DNA of 64,000 bases from contig CAMOUL010000006.1 of the NCBI GenBank assembly GCA_946626605.1, positions 1-64,000 on the forward strand, read 5' to 3'. This document shows positions 8,986 through 18,558 of the stretch, piece by piece. The position numbers were made by a program, and so were the translations under genes. Positions within the stretch are counted from its first letter, which is position 1, and each line of letters opens with the position of its first letter. Under the pieces are notes generated by a model. It searched no databases, had not been told where the DNA came from, and saw only the letters and a list, made by a program, of their open reading frames with translations. The DNA is from an uncultured Bacteroidales bacterium (GTDB lineage: Bacteria > Bacteroidota > Bacteroidia > Bacteroidales > Paludibacteraceae).

Positions 8986-9840
8986 TTATACGGTGTCCAT
9001 AAATGATTTTTGTACTTTATTGAAGAGCATCAGGCCGATGATTAACAATATCAGCGTGAACAGTGCGCTATAGCCTAACCAAAGCCAGCTGAACTGCCCC
9101 TGTCCCAATAACGAGTATTTAATTGCCTCCATCACGGGGGTGACGGGATTGAGACTCATCGCGAGGTGCAGTTTCTCGTTCGACACCATGCTCAACGGAT
9201 AGATGACAGGCGTGATATACACCCACAGCGAAATGATTTTCGCCAACATAATTTGCAAGTCGCGATACTTCGTCGTCATTGAAGAGAAAATCATTCCGAA
9301 GCCTACAGCCATGAATGCAAGCATGGCTACGAAAAGCGGGAACAGCACGATCTGCCAATGAATGACCAGTTCCGTTCCTGTCGCCACATAATAGATGTAG
9401 AGCACCGTGAAGATCGCTAACTGAATAGCGAAGGACAAGAGATTTGTCGTCACCGCCACCAACGGCATGATGATTCGCGGGAAATAAACCTTACCGAATA
9501 TATCCGCATTAGAGACGAACGAATTGGATGTAGCGCTGACGCAGCTAGCGAAATAACCCCATACGGAGATACCTAAAAGATAGAACAACATCGGCGGCAC
9601 ACCGTCCGTAGGGATATTCGCGATGCCGCCAAACACCGTCACATACACGATGACAGAAAGCACCGGGGTGATGATAAACCACAGCGGACCCAGGATGGTC
9701 TGTTTGTACGCCGTACGGAAATTACGCGCCACAAACAGCAGGAACATATCGCGATAGCGCCATATCTCTCCCCAATCCACCGCCAAGAGTCGATCCTTCG
9801 GCGTGATGGTCAGGTCCCATTGTTTATTTTGTTTCTGCAT
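8986..9840 (-). CDS. ABC-2 type polysaccharide export permease (copy 1)
   Basis: Paralogue of the adjacent permease, also 284 residues, with about six membrane helices. The motif AYKQTILGPLWFIITP occupies the same N-terminal position, and MTTKYRDLQ follows the central helices. Two related permeases side by side may form a heterodimeric channel or reflect a recent tandem duplication that has diverged. The 5' end overlaps the 3' end of the MMPL gene by 17 bases, so the two are probably co-transcribed. Confidence 0.88.
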   Translation of the reverse strand: MQKQNKQWDLTITPKDRLLAVDWGEIWRYRDMFLLFVARNFRTAYKQTILGPLWFIITPVLSVIVYVTVFGGIANIPTDGVPPMLFYLLGISVWGYFASCVSATSNSFVSNADIFGKVYFPRIIMPLVAVTTNLLSFAIQLAIFTVLYIYYVATGTELVIHWQIVLFPLFVAMLAFMAVGFGMIFSSMTTKYRDLQIMLAKIISLWVYITPVIYPLSMVSNEKLHLAMSLNPVTPVMEAIKYSLLGQGQFSWLWLGYSALFTLILLIIGLMLFNKVQKSFMDTV

Positions 9841-12800
9841 GCTCTGCTTCTATATTTGCGGGATTTTCTGTATTTTCCTTATTCTCTTCTGTCGTCTCGC
9901 CGTTAAAACGATTCTTCTTGCCGTATACCACCCATTTATCCAATGCCACCAATACGGCCGGAACGACAGTCATAGTGAGCACAACAGCCATGAAGGCACC
10001 TACAGCCAGACAACCGACGATATTACTGATCATCAGGTCGTCAATAAAGAGCGCCATCGCTCCCGGACCGATCACCATGATGAGACCGGAGGTAAGGATC
10101 GTACGTATCGATCCGCGATAGGCCGCACATACGGCATCAACCTGCAGCATCGTCTTGCGGTTCTCGCGATAGTAATTGGCAAAAAGAATACCGTAATCGA
10201 TCGTCGCACCCATGAGGATAGCCTGCACGATAAGGTACGCTAGGTATAACATCTGGCCGGTCACCAACCCTGCTACCACAACATTCACATATACCGCCGT
10301 CATCACCGTCACCACCAAGATCGTCGGCACGATAACCGAACGGAAGGAGATCGCCACAATGAGGAAGATAGCCAATATCGTCAGCAGTGAAACAACATTC
10401 ATCTCATGGTCAAAACCACCCCGCATCTCTGCGTACATCACCGATTCGCCCACATAGTAGTGCGGTTTCTCCAGACGTGCATCGGCTAAGGCGGTTAGAG
10501 TATCCACGAAATCATAGGTCTCTTTCGACTCCTTCGGCAAGGACGAGAGCACCACTAAGAGCGAGTGCTGCTCTTTGCGCAACTGGCCTAAACCATCTTT
10601 CATCTGCGCTTTGATGCCGGAAGCCTGCGCACGCATCGTATCCGGCATCAGTTCTGCAATACGCGGGTCGTTGATGAGCGTATCACAGATATACACCAAC
10701 AGCGGTTCGAAGCCCATACGTAAGGTATCGCACTGTGAGTGCACCGCGCCGTAATAATCGTACAGAAGCGACATCTGAGCCGCCGTTACAGGGGCAGCCT
10801 TCACGTCCGATAACTTCATCAGTCTCGCCAGTTTATCTGCCATCGCAGCTGGCGTATAGGTCTTGCCGCCGAACACCAGTTCGGTAAACAACTCGGCTTG
10901 CAGGTCTTCACGACTCGGACGATGGGACTTCACCGACGTCGGTTCTTCTTTCTTCTCCGAAACAGCTACTACGGCACGTGTCGTATCGGTGCTATGCAGC
11001 GCGCGCTGCACTTGCGCCACTGAATGAACGATATCCTCCGTATTCAAAGAGCTCGGAAGATTCGCCAGGAGAGGATCTTTTTTCTTTGGCGGGTTGGCTA
11101 TTGCGATGATCTCTTCCTCGGTGAGGTTCTCCACGCCAAAGGCGCGCAGTAAGATATTGAGATCCGAAGGCGTGAGCGATGCATTCTTATTCGCCAGGTC
11201 CATCAGGTATGCACGCTGTCCTAACAACGTACGTTGTTCTTCGGAAACCATTCCCGCCAAACCTTTGCGCTTGAACAGGTCATCTACCAATAGATGGACG
11301 TACTCCAGCGGAGACAGTTTCTTGGCACTACCCGGTGCATAACTATATACCAAGCGCGTCTGGATAGGTGTTGAACCCATGAAGACCGACATCTCGCTGA
11401 CGGACATCGGTAAACGAATTGCCGTAGTATCGGATAGTTTACGCATCTCCACCGTCACAGCCGATGTCTGCTGAATATACAAGCGTTCGATGAAGGGCAC
11501 GATAGCTATCTTATCCAGCGGCATTTCCGGCACCGAAAGCGTATCTTCTGTCACAGCCAGCGTAGAGGGTTCTATTTGAATCGGTGCAATAGTCTCGCGG
11601 GAGAGGACAGTGATGGTATCTTCCAGTTCGATGGGTTCCTCTACGGCAACTACTGCTACAGGTTTAGTCTCCTTCGGTTCTTCTTTGGCCGGCGCAGGGA
11701 GTTCCAGCATCGACTGCAGGTTCTCTATCTGCTGCTTCATATCCGCATCGATCATATCGGCCATCAGCGGATTACGCACTACATGAGAATGCAGGAAACG
11801 AGCTACCTCAGGGAAACTCAGTTTCTTTTCGATGGAGTCTTTCGCATGGATATAATAGAGTACCTTCATCAACTCAGGATTCAGGGCGTCTAACGCTTCT
11901 TGGGGTACCGTCGTACCTTCCGGCATGAAATTCGAGAAATCCGTCAGTAGCGATCGCACGTGCGCTGTCATCTCTGTCGGCGTGAGCGGTTGTCTCATCA
12001 GCGTAGGATACGAAATCACCGATTCGATACCCGGCTGCGCCATCAGTCGATCCGCCAAGCCATACACCGAGTCTTCTTCATGCGTGTCATACACCAGCAC
12101 AAAAGGATTTGGAGACGGGAATACTTTCTCGATCTCTGATTCAGCTTCAGCCGAGAAGAAAATCGTTGTCTGACGGGACAGATACCAGGAACCGAAGAAC
12201 AGGATGACTGCTCCGATAGCCATCGGTAACTTATGACGCGCTACAGATTGAGCTAACTTATCTGTCGGAGGTACATACGCCGGTTTGGCTGTTTTATTGA
12301 TTACACGGCGGAAGAGCAACATCAGCGACGGCATCACCGTAAATGTACAGATCAACGAACAAACCACACCTTTGGCCAGCACGATACCCATGTCTGCACC
12401 GATCTTCAGGCGCATGAAACAGAGCATCAGCAGTCCTACTACAGTCGTTAAGGCGGAAGAGAAAACGGAGGGTGCTGCTTTGCGAATAGCATTGTTGGCT
12501 GCAATAATTGCTGTTCGCTTATCCGTGTGCTCATCTTGTTCCTGACGATAACGGTTCAAGAGCACGATACAGTAATCCAGCGAAAGCACGGCTTGCAGGA
12601 TCGAACCAATAAAATTGGTGGTGATGGAGACAGACGGCAAGAGTGCGTTCGTACCCATGTTGAGCACGATAGCCAGACCGGACGCCACTAAGATAACGAC
12701 CGGTTCAAACCAAGACTGCGCCATCACAAACAGCACGACCATGATAAGTACCGCGGCAAAGATCATCACCGAGATAGGCGGTGTAGCACCATCTTGGCTG

Positions 12801-13204
12801 GTCTCTACCACGCAGTTGCCGCCGAAACGGGAACTGATTTGTTTACCTAACGCCTTCTGGTCCACCGATTTCGGCACATCCAGGTCAAAGACTGTATGCG
12901 CACTATCGGTACTGTACCGATAGGTGACGCCATTCACATCCGGATAAGCCTGCAGCAGCGTGCGGATACCGGGCACCTCTTGCGTGGAGACGCCCTCGAA
13001 CATCACATGCACGTCTGCTCCGCTCATCTGAGCCGAAGAACCGAACTCGTCCATAACGATTTCGAGACCACTCTTCATCTGCGAGTCGTCCGGCAGGTAC
13101 TTGGTCATGTCGGCATTCACGTTCACATGGAACATCATGATACCGCTGACGACAGCCAAGGCAATCGTTACCGCAAATAAAATATAATGAAAGCTACGCT
13201 TCAA
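9824..13204 (-). CDS. MMPL/RND superfamily exporter
   Basis: Large inner-membrane protein of 1126 residues with two halves, each one helix plus a five-helix bundle. The first helix is at residues 7-27, a bundle lies around 145-320, and a second bundle lies around 960-1090. Between them is a periplasmic or linker region of several hundred residues (about 340-900) that is longer than in most MMPL proteins and holds Pro/Glu-rich stretches near 505-545. MMPL proteins move lipids or hydrophobic compounds with proton motive force; the substrate here is unknown. It shares an operon with the two polysaccharide permeases, suggesting an envelope-building role. rluB lies 11 bases upstream. Confidence 0.87.
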   Translation of the reverse strand: MKRSFHYILFAVTIALAVVSGIMMFHVNVNADMTKYLPDDSQMKSGLEIVMDEFGSSAQMSGADVHVMFEGVSTQEVPGIRTLLQAYPDVNGVTYRYSTDSAHTVFDLDVPKSVDQKALGKQISSRFGGNCVVETSQDGATPPISVMIFAAVLIMVVLFVMAQSWFEPVVILVASGLAIVLNMGTNALLPSVSITTNFIGSILQAVLSLDYCIVLLNRYRQEQDEHTDKRTAIIAANNAIRKAAPSVFSSALTTVVGLLMLCFMRLKIGADMGIVLAKGVVCSLICTFTVMPSLMLLFRRVINKTAKPAYVPPTDKLAQSVARHKLPMAIGAVILFFGSWYLSRQTTIFFSAEAESEIEKVFPSPNPFVLVYDTHEEDSVYGLADRLMAQPGIESVISYPTLMRQPLTPTEMTAHVRSLLTDFSNFMPEGTTVPQEALDALNPELMKVLYYIHAKDSIEKKLSFPEVARFLHSHVVRNPLMADMIDADMKQQIENLQSMLELPAPAKEEPKETKPVAVVAVEEPIELEDTITVLSRETIAPIQIEPSTLAVTEDTLSVPEMPLDKIAIVPFIERLYIQQTSAVTVEMRKLSDTTAIRLPMSVSEMSVFMGSTPIQTRLVYSYAPGSAKKLSPLEYVHLLVDDLFKRKGLAGMVSEEQRTLLGQRAYLMDLANKNASLTPSDLNILLRAFGVENLTEEEIIAIANPPKKKDPLLANLPSSLNTEDIVHSVAQVQRALHSTDTTRAVVAVSEKKEEPTSVKSHRPSREDLQAELFTELVFGGKTYTPAAMADKLARLMKLSDVKAAPVTAAQMSLLYDYYGAVHSQCDTLRMGFEPLLVYICDTLINDPRIAELMPDTMRAQASGIKAQMKDGLGQLRKEQHSLLVVLSSLPKESKETYDFVDTLTALADARLEKPHYYVGESVMYAEMRGGFDHEMNVVSLLTILAIFLIVAISFRSVIVPTILVVTVMTAVYVNVVVAGLVTGQMLYLAYLIVQAILMGATIDYGILFANYYRENRKTMLQVDAVCAAYRGSIRTILTSGLIMVIGPGAMALFIDDLMISNIVGCLAVGAFMAVVLTMTVVPAVLVALDKWVVYGKKNRFNGETTEENKENTENPANIEAEHAETK

Positions 13205-13215
13205 AACGTTCGATT

Positions 13216-14250
13216 TTAAAAATTACCCATTTGCAAGAAGGCTACCTCTTTCGGGGTCAAGAAACGCCATTTACCACGACCTACGTTCTTCTTGGTCAAG
13301 CCGGCAAAGGACACACGATCCAAGTTCACCACCTTATACCCTACTTTCTCGAAGATACGGCGTACCACACGGTTCTGACCGGAGTGAATCTCAAGCCCAA
13401 TATGACGGCGATCCGCTTTAGGGAACTCCATCGCATCCGGGATGATGCGCTCATCGTCCAGAATCACACCGGTACGGATGATGGCTTCATCTACCTCGTC
13501 CAACTCTTTATCGAGCGTTACGGCATAAATTTTCTTCTTATGGAATTTAGGATGGGTCAGCTTAGCGGCCAGGTCGCCGTCGTTGGTGAGCAACAGCACA
13601 CCGGTGGTATTACGGTCCAGACGGCCTACCGGATAAATACGTTCAGCACAAGCGTTACGAACGATATCGATTACCGTATGACGCTCTTGCGGATCATCCG
13701 TAGTGGTGACGGTATTCTTAGGCTTATTGAGCAGAATATACACCTTACGCTCACGACGAACCGGCTGATCGTGGAAACGAACGTCATCCGTCGGCAGCAC
13801 TTTTGCGCCTAAGTTATCTACCGTCACGCCGTTTACCGTGATGACTCCTGCCTGAATGAAATCATCAGCTTCACGACGCGAGCAGATACCTGCGTTTGCC
13901 AGATATTTATTTAAACGAACCGGCTTTGTCGGATCTTCATGTTGCTCACGATACGTCTGCTGTTTACGAGCAGAATACAAGCCATTGTTACGGTTAGGTT
14001 TACCTTTAAACGGTCTATTCGGGCGCTCCGTGCGCTCCCCGAATGCTCTCTGTGGGCGCTCTGCGCGCTCCCCGAATGCTCTCTGAGGGCGCTCTGCGCG
14101 CTCCGTATTGTAGCCGAACCCTCTGGGGCGGCTGTTCTCTCCGTCCTCACGACGGAAACGCGGACGAGCACTCACCGGCTCGGTCCCTTCTCTGTGAAAA
14201 CGCGGACGAGGCCGACGTTCTCCCTCATTGTTCAAATTGTTGTTGTACAT
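13216..14250 (-). CDS. rluB: RluB/RsuA-type rRNA pseudouridine synthase
   Basis: Converts a uridine in ribosomal RNA (probably 23S helix 89 region) to pseudouridine. Of 344 residues, about 1-95 are Arg/Pro/Gly-rich with three near copies of RAERPQRAFGE. An S4 RNA-binding domain follows (RLNKYLANAGICSRREAD, about 108-125). The catalytic domain contains VGRLDRNTTGVLLLTNDG with the essential Asp, near residue 215, and the closing LEIHSGQNRVVRRIFEKVGY. The basic N-terminal extension is typical of Bacteroidetes homologues. RsuA (16S) specificity is less likely but not excluded. Confidence 0.9.
   Translation of the reverse strand: MYNNNLNNEGERRPRPRFHREGTEPVSARPRFRREDGENSRPRGFGYNTERAERPQRAFGERAERPQRAFGERTERPNRPFKGKPNRNNGLYSARKQQTYREQHEDPTKPVRLNKYLANAGICSRREADDFIQAGVITVNGVTVDNLGAKVLPTDDVRFHDQPVRRERKVYILLNKPKNTVTTTDDPQERHTVIDIVRNACAERIYPVGRLDRNTTGVLLLTNDGDLAAKLTHPKFHKKKIYAVTLDKELDEVDEAIIRTGVILDDERIIPDAMEFPKADRRHIGLEIHSGQNRVVRRIFEKVGYKVVNLDRVSFAGLTKKNVGRGKWRFLTPKEVAFLQMGNF
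14022..14108. repeat. In-gene minisatellite of about 33 bases in rluB
   Basis: Two to three near-identical 33-base units encode RAERPQRAFGE repeats in the disordered N-terminus of the pseudouridine synthase. The unit length keeps the frame, so copy number can vary without breaking the gene. Confidence 0.8.
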
Positions 14251-14352
14251 GTTTTTAAACTTTCAAAATGTTTTGTAAAAAAGTTTTTAACCAAGTGGCT
14301 CTCACGAGTCACGTACGTGCGTCGCGCACGCGTAATTAATTAGGTGCGACAA

Positions 14353-14378
14353 AAGCTCCGAGTTTTCACTCAGAGCTT
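14353..14378 (-). terminator. Terminator-like hairpin after rpmF
   Basis: On the minus strand AAGCTCtGAGT pairs with ACTCgGAGCTT around a GAAA loop and is followed by a short T tract. An outer GGTGC/GCACC pair (14343-14347 with 14387-14391) encloses it. The position just after the rpmF stop suits the end of the yceD-rpmF operon. Confidence 0.65.
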
Positions 14379-14400
14379 ATATGTCAGCACCTACGCTTGC

Positions 14401-14583
14401 TTAAGCTTCAGCCTGCTCAATTGCCAATTTACCACGGTAATAGCCACAACTCGGGCAAACAGTGTGGTAGATGTGCAATGCGCCACAGTTCGGGCATGTT
14501 GCCAATGTCGGAGCCTTAACTACGTCATGAGTACGACGTTTCGCTTGACGGGTGTGGCTTTGTCTTCTTTTAGGATGTGCCAT
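14401..14583 (-). CDS. rpmF: 50S ribosomal protein L32
   Basis: Small zinc-ribbon ribosomal protein of 60 residues. It opens with the family signature MAHPKRRQSHTRQAKRRTH and has two Cys pairs, CPNCG and CPSCG, that hold zinc. The length matches bacterial L32. It lies 45 bases after yceD on the same strand, the conserved bacterial yceD-rpmF pairing, and is probably expressed from the promoter at 15101-15132. Confidence 0.97.
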   Translation of the reverse strand: MAHPKRRQSHTRQAKRRTHDVVKAPTLATCPNCGALHIYHTVCPSCGYYRGKLAIEQAEA

Positions 14584-14628
14584 ATTGTTTTACAATTTTA
14601 AGATTTCTAATTTCAAATTTACTTTTTA

Positions 14629-15084
14629 TCAATTATCAATCTCGGGATCCGGTTCGTCACAAAGGTGATCTTGGAGGAGAAGTTCCATGTGCTTATTGCA
14701 CTCACCCGCTTGGTGACTGTGAACGAGCGGAATATTGATACTTACTATTTCATAGGCGAGCCAGGATAGATCTAATTGGTGAGTGGTCATTGATGATTGA
14801 TCATTGTCCTCTTCGTCAGAGAAAATCTCCTGTTCGTCATTTATGTCAATGGGCATGGGATCGAGACATCTATCGCATACAACAAATACAGTTCCATGAA
14901 CTGCAATGTTGAGCTGATAGCTCTCCTCCCGGAGATTTAACACTACTTTAGCCGCCACATCACCGCTTAAGATTTCGGACTTCTCTAAGGATGCAAAGAA
15001 ATCGCTATCTAGCTGAATTTCAAACACATGCGTGCCAATTGGAAGGCGCGAAAGGTCGATCATATAGTGGTCTTGCCGGCTCAT
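14629..15084 (-). CDS. yceD: YceD/DUF177 23S rRNA accumulation protein
   Basis: Member of the YceD (DUF177) family, needed for normal 23S rRNA levels in other bacteria, always close to rpmF. The 151 residues include the conserved CDRCLDPM motif near residue 80 and a second Cys pair towards the C-terminus. The stretch DNDQSSMTTHQ at about 106-116 is encoded by a degenerate heptamer array (14773-14808) and is probably an insertion into an ordinary family member. The promoter lies just upstream. Confidence 0.88.
   Translation of the reverse strand: MSRQDHYMIDLSRLPIGTHVFEIQLDSDFFASLEKSEILSGDVAAKVVLNLREESYQLNIAVHGTVFVVCDRCLDPMPIDINDEQEIFSDEEDNDQSSMTTHQLDLSWLAYEIVSINIPLVHSHQAGECNKHMELLLQDHLCDEPDPEIDN
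14773..14808. repeat. Degenerate heptamer array inside yceD
   Basis: Four to five imperfect 7-base units of the ATTGGTC/ATTGATC type lie in the yceD reading frame. Confidence 0.6.
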
Positions 15085-15100
15085 TGTGCAAAATCGGGTG

Positions 15101-15132
15101 CAAAATTACTGCTTTTTTTTGGAATATGCAAA
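15101..15132 (-). promoter_or_regulatory. Bacteroidetes-type promoter of yceD-rpmF
   Basis: Minus-strand TTTG (15132-15129), 20 bases, then TAATTTTG (15108-15101), ending 16 bases before the yceD start codon. The spacing and sequence match the Bacteroidetes -33/-7 consensus. Confidence 0.85.
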
Positions 15133-15202
15133 TTTTTTTTGAAAAAAATATCCGATTTCTCTTTGGCATAGTATTTGTACCACATGTAATAAAATCAAAA
15201 TA

Positions 15203-16981
15203 ATGTCGCTTATGAAACGAATTTTATCGCTCGCATGCATCGCTTTGGTCTGTGCAAGTAGTTTAACTGCCTGTATCAAAAAGGCGAATCCGGCACCTGA
15301 ATTCCCGTTCGGAGATTCGATCACCCTCTTTATCATGGATACCACGCAGGCACTCTTACCTGAAGCAAAACTTCAAATCGGTAAGAAGAGCTTCACTTCG
15401 TCCTATGACGGACGTATCGTAGTGTCCGCGCAAGACCTGCTTAGCGTCAAATCAGCGCACATCAGTTGCGAAGGCTATGACAGTAAGAGTATCAAGCCGC
15501 AGGACCTGAGTTCTGCGATGATAGATGTAGTTATGACGCCGCAGAAACGCCCCAAAGAGCATGGCGCTTCTTACGCCTATGGCTCTTTACGCGGTCGCAA
15601 AGAAAAGGGAGAGATGGTTTACATGGCATCTATGGCTTCCATGGATGGTGCCATAGAAGCAGAAGTGGTGGTGGATGAGATGGAAATGCCGGCTATGTAT
15701 GACGGGGCGGCGATGAATAATGCCATCTCGGCCGGTCAACTGACAGCCGGAGAAGTGAATGACTTCACGAAATGGTCCTTATGGGCACAGATCCTCGATA
15801 GCACCCATCGTCGTTTCATCAAGGATTGGTCCATCGAACCCAGAGAACGCTATACGGTGCAGGTGACGGATAAATATGGCTACCCTATTGCGAACTATCC
15901 TGTGTCGTTAAAAGACGTGAACGGGAACACCGTTTATCAGGCGCTGACGGATAACACTGGTAAAGCGGAGTTATGGAACGGGTTGACCGGAAAACGGGCC
16001 CAGGTACAGCAACCTGCATGGCAGAGCATTGTGATAGACGAGCCATGCGATCTCTCCTCCGATGTCGATGTACTCTTCGTCTTCGATGCGACCGGTTCGA
16101 TGGGAGATGAACTAAGATATCTGCAGGCCGAGATGAAAGATGTGATTTCTCGTGCTGCGCAGGCCACCGGTGGGTTGGCTATTCGCACCGGTGCAGTTGT
16201 GTATCGCGACCATGGCGATGAGTACCTCACGCGTATATCGCGCTTGACGGACGATATTGCTACTACCCAAAACTTCATCGATAAGCAGGAAGCCGGAGGT
16301 GGTGGAGACTATCCTGAAGCTGTTCCTGAGGCTCTGATGGCGGCATTGAACAGTGCAGGATGGAATGAGAACGCACGGGCGCGTATCGCGTTCCTTATCT
16401 TAGATGCGCCCTGTCATCAAGACTCGGCTACCATCGCTTTGTTGCACGACCAGATCTTGAATGCCGCGGCGCAGGGTGTACGTCTTGTCCCGGTAGTATG
16501 CAGCGGTATCGACGAGAGTGCTGAGTATCTGTTGCGGGCTATGGCTTTAGCCACCAACGGTACCTCTTTCTTCCTCACCGACGACTCAGGTATCGGTAAT
16601 ACGCACCTGAAACCGACGACCGATAGTCTGAAAGTAGAGCACCTGAATGACATGTTGGTGCGCACCATAGTGGAGTTCAGTTATATGCCGGACTGCACCG
16701 GACACTGGCATGAGGAAGAGATAGCTAATGTACACGAAGAGTTCATTCCGTCGCCATTTAATGCACAGGATATACAAAACGACCCGAGTATTCCACACGG
16801 ACCAACTACGCTCTATCTCTTGGATGTAAGCGGAAAACTGATAACGATCTACCAAGGTGTTTTAGAGGAAGCCAGCGATCGCCAACTTGCTTCACTGGGC
16901 ATCCCTCTCTCCACCGGTCTCTATTTCATCAAGGCCTTCTACGATGGCAAATGGCACACGAAGAAGATACTCGTGCACTGA
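15203..16981 (+). CDS. von Willebrand factor A lipoprotein with C-terminal sorting-like domain
   Basis: Surface or periplasmic protein of 592 residues, role unknown. The signal peptide ends in a lipobox with Cys24 (SSLTAC). Residues about 35-115 resemble a carboxypeptidase-regulatory-like beta-sandwich. A von Willebrand A domain runs about 288-480 with the metal-site motif FDATGSMGDE near 293. The last 60 residues (LYLLDVSGK ... GLYFIKAF ... HTKKILVH) look like a type IX secretion type A sorting domain. A lipobox and such a tail in one chain is unexpected. A second in-frame ATG at 15212 (MKRILSL) is an equally good start. The 3' end abuts the convergent phosphoesterase gene. Confidence 0.82.
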   Translation: MSLMKRILSLACIALVCASSLTACIKKANPAPEFPFGDSITLFIMDTTQALLPEAKLQIGKKSFTSSYDGRIVVSAQDLLSVKSAHISCEGYDSKSIKPQDLSSAMIDVVMTPQKRPKEHGASYAYGSLRGRKEKGEMVYMASMASMDGAIEAEVVVDEMEMPAMYDGAAMNNAISAGQLTAGEVNDFTKWSLWAQILDSTHRRFIKDWSIEPRERYTVQVTDKYGYPIANYPVSLKDVNGNTVYQALTDNTGKAELWNGLTGKRAQVQQPAWQSIVIDEPCDLSSDVDVLFVFDATGSMGDELRYLQAEMKDVISRAAQATGGLAIRTGAVVYRDHGDEYLTRISRLTDDIATTQNFIDKQEAGGGGDYPEAVPEALMAALNSAGWNENARARIAFLILDAPCHQDSATIALLHDQILNAAAQGVRLVPVVCSGIDESAEYLLRAMALATNGTSFFLTDDSGIGNTHLKPTTDSLKVEHLNDMLVRTIVEFSYMPDCTGHWHEEEIANVHEEFIPSPFNAQDIQNDPSIPHGPTTLYLLDVSGKLITIYQGVLEEASDRQLASLGIPLSTGLYFIKAFYDGKWHTKKILVH

Positions 16982-18556
16982 TTACTGAATTTGTCTGCCG
17001 TACGAGTCAAAGATTTGTTCTCCGCGGCGGATATACAGTTTGCCTTCTTGAATAAATTTATACGTGGAAACCTCAGGACTTTCGGTATTTTCAATTGCTT
17101 GATCTCCGCGCGGGTTATTCACAGTGAGTGTAAGATGCAGGTCGTCCGTACGATTTGCATCTTCTTTTTGTTTCCACTGCGTCTTATCTTCCACCAGCGA
17201 TTGTACAGGCTCTTGGGCCATTTCCTTTGCAGCCGCGATGAGTAACTTTTGAAAACCACTGTAAATCATATTATCCATCTTCGGATCCGTCATCTCGTGC
17301 ATCATACTTTCCATGCCGGCATAGATGGCTTGCGCCAACGAATCTCCCTCCGGGTACTCCGGTTCATTGCCATCGCTATGCAGTAGATACAGCTCCACTA
17401 CCGTTGAGCCAAAGTGTTTCTGCACCAGAGCGATCTTGGCGGAGTCGGTTGTGGGTATACACTCCTGCAACATTGCCGCAATATTGTCTCCGAACATCTG
17501 GGCTACCAGATCCATATTATTCTCTATCTTACGCCATGCGCGCAGGGAAAGCTGGGGGATCATATTCGTCGCATGTTCGCTCATCCATTCACGGCTATAC
17601 TGATGCATGTTATTCAGTTCAGGCAGCGACTCAATAAAAGCCGTCTCCACCTGTACATCGGCGCGATTCTCCGAAAGCATTAACCAGCGATACGGACAGG
17701 GATAGGTGATGGGCGAGCCGGTAGTAATCTCCACGAGGCTGTCCACTTTCTCGGCACCCGGCGTACGATAGGTAGTAATACCGTTGACATGGAAATGGCC
17801 CGTTAAAACAAGGTGAACACCATGCGCCATCAGGCTGTCTCGAAGGTCATCCGCATTCTTAAAACGACATGCGCTCTCCAAGGTTCCCTGTTTATCGAAA
17901 TGTTCCAAGATCTGCCAGTGCGCCATCGCGACTATCATATTTCCTTTCGCTACAGCGCTATCTGCCTGAGCAAGAATAAAAGCTAAGGTCTTATCCGACA
18001 ACTTACCTACTCCCTCATCATCATGCGCCCCGTCGATCGCCAACACAGTTACTCCAGGAATGGGCTCGGCCGCATACGAATGCGAGCCTTCATCTTTCGC
18101 ACAGGCCTGTTCGTACACCCACGAATAGATGCTTTCCCATTGCTTATCCGCCAAAGTCTCGACCGGATAACTTTGGTCGCCGATATATGAATACGCTTTA
18201 CCGCCTATATCGTGGTTACCGGGAATGACGAGCACATTGATACCGGCTTCACGCAGCGTCTTCAAAGAAGCAGCTACCAAAGCATGGCTCTCCAACTCTC
18301 CGTCCTTGGTCAGGTCGCCGGGGATGAGTACCAATTCCGGTTTATACAGCAAAGCTGTATCCATCAATGCCTCCCACACCGGTGCACTGAGATCGATCAT
18401 CTTTCGCTGTCCGGTCATCATCTCATCAAAGGCTGAACCGGGCTCCACCAACGAAGGAGCCAATACATGCGGATCGGTAATCACCATAATACGCTCTTGG
18501 GCTTGCATTCCTACCCAACAAAGCGCGATAAGTCCTATAAGAAGAATTCTTTTCAT
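16982..18556 (-). CDS. Secreted calcineurin-like metallophosphoesterase
   Basis: Exported phosphoesterase of 524 residues, substrate unknown. A signal peptide (residues 1-19) is followed by the binuclear metal motifs in order: TDPHVLAP, PGDLTKD, PGNHD, and later LTGHFHVNG. The region after about 320 is helical and family-specific. The last 25 residues (GKLYIRRGEQIFDSYGRQIQ) resemble the short sorting tail seen on exported Bacteroidetes proteins. It is co-directional with the fusion gene upstream, with a gap of two bases. Confidence 0.87.
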   Translation of the reverse strand: MKRILLIGLIALCWVGMQAQERIMVITDPHVLAPSLVEPGSAFDEMMTGQRKMIDLSAPVWEALMDTALLYKPELVLIPGDLTKDGELESHALVAASLKTLREAGINVLVIPGNHDIGGKAYSYIGDQSYPVETLADKQWESIYSWVYEQACAKDEGSHSYAAEPIPGVTVLAIDGAHDDEGVGKLSDKTLAFILAQADSAVAKGNMIVAMAHWQILEHFDKQGTLESACRFKNADDLRDSLMAHGVHLVLTGHFHVNGITTYRTPGAEKVDSLVEITTGSPITYPCPYRWLMLSENRADVQVETAFIESLPELNNMHQYSREWMSEHATNMIPQLSLRAWRKIENNMDLVAQMFGDNIAAMLQECIPTTDSAKIALVQKHFGSTVVELYLLHSDGNEPEYPEGDSLAQAIYAGMESMMHEMTDPKMDNMIYSGFQKLLIAAAKEMAQEPVQSLVEDKTQWKQKEDANRTDDLHLTLTVNNPRGDQAIENTESPEVSTYKFIQEGKLYIRRGEQIFDSYGRQIQ

Positions 18557-18558
18557 AT

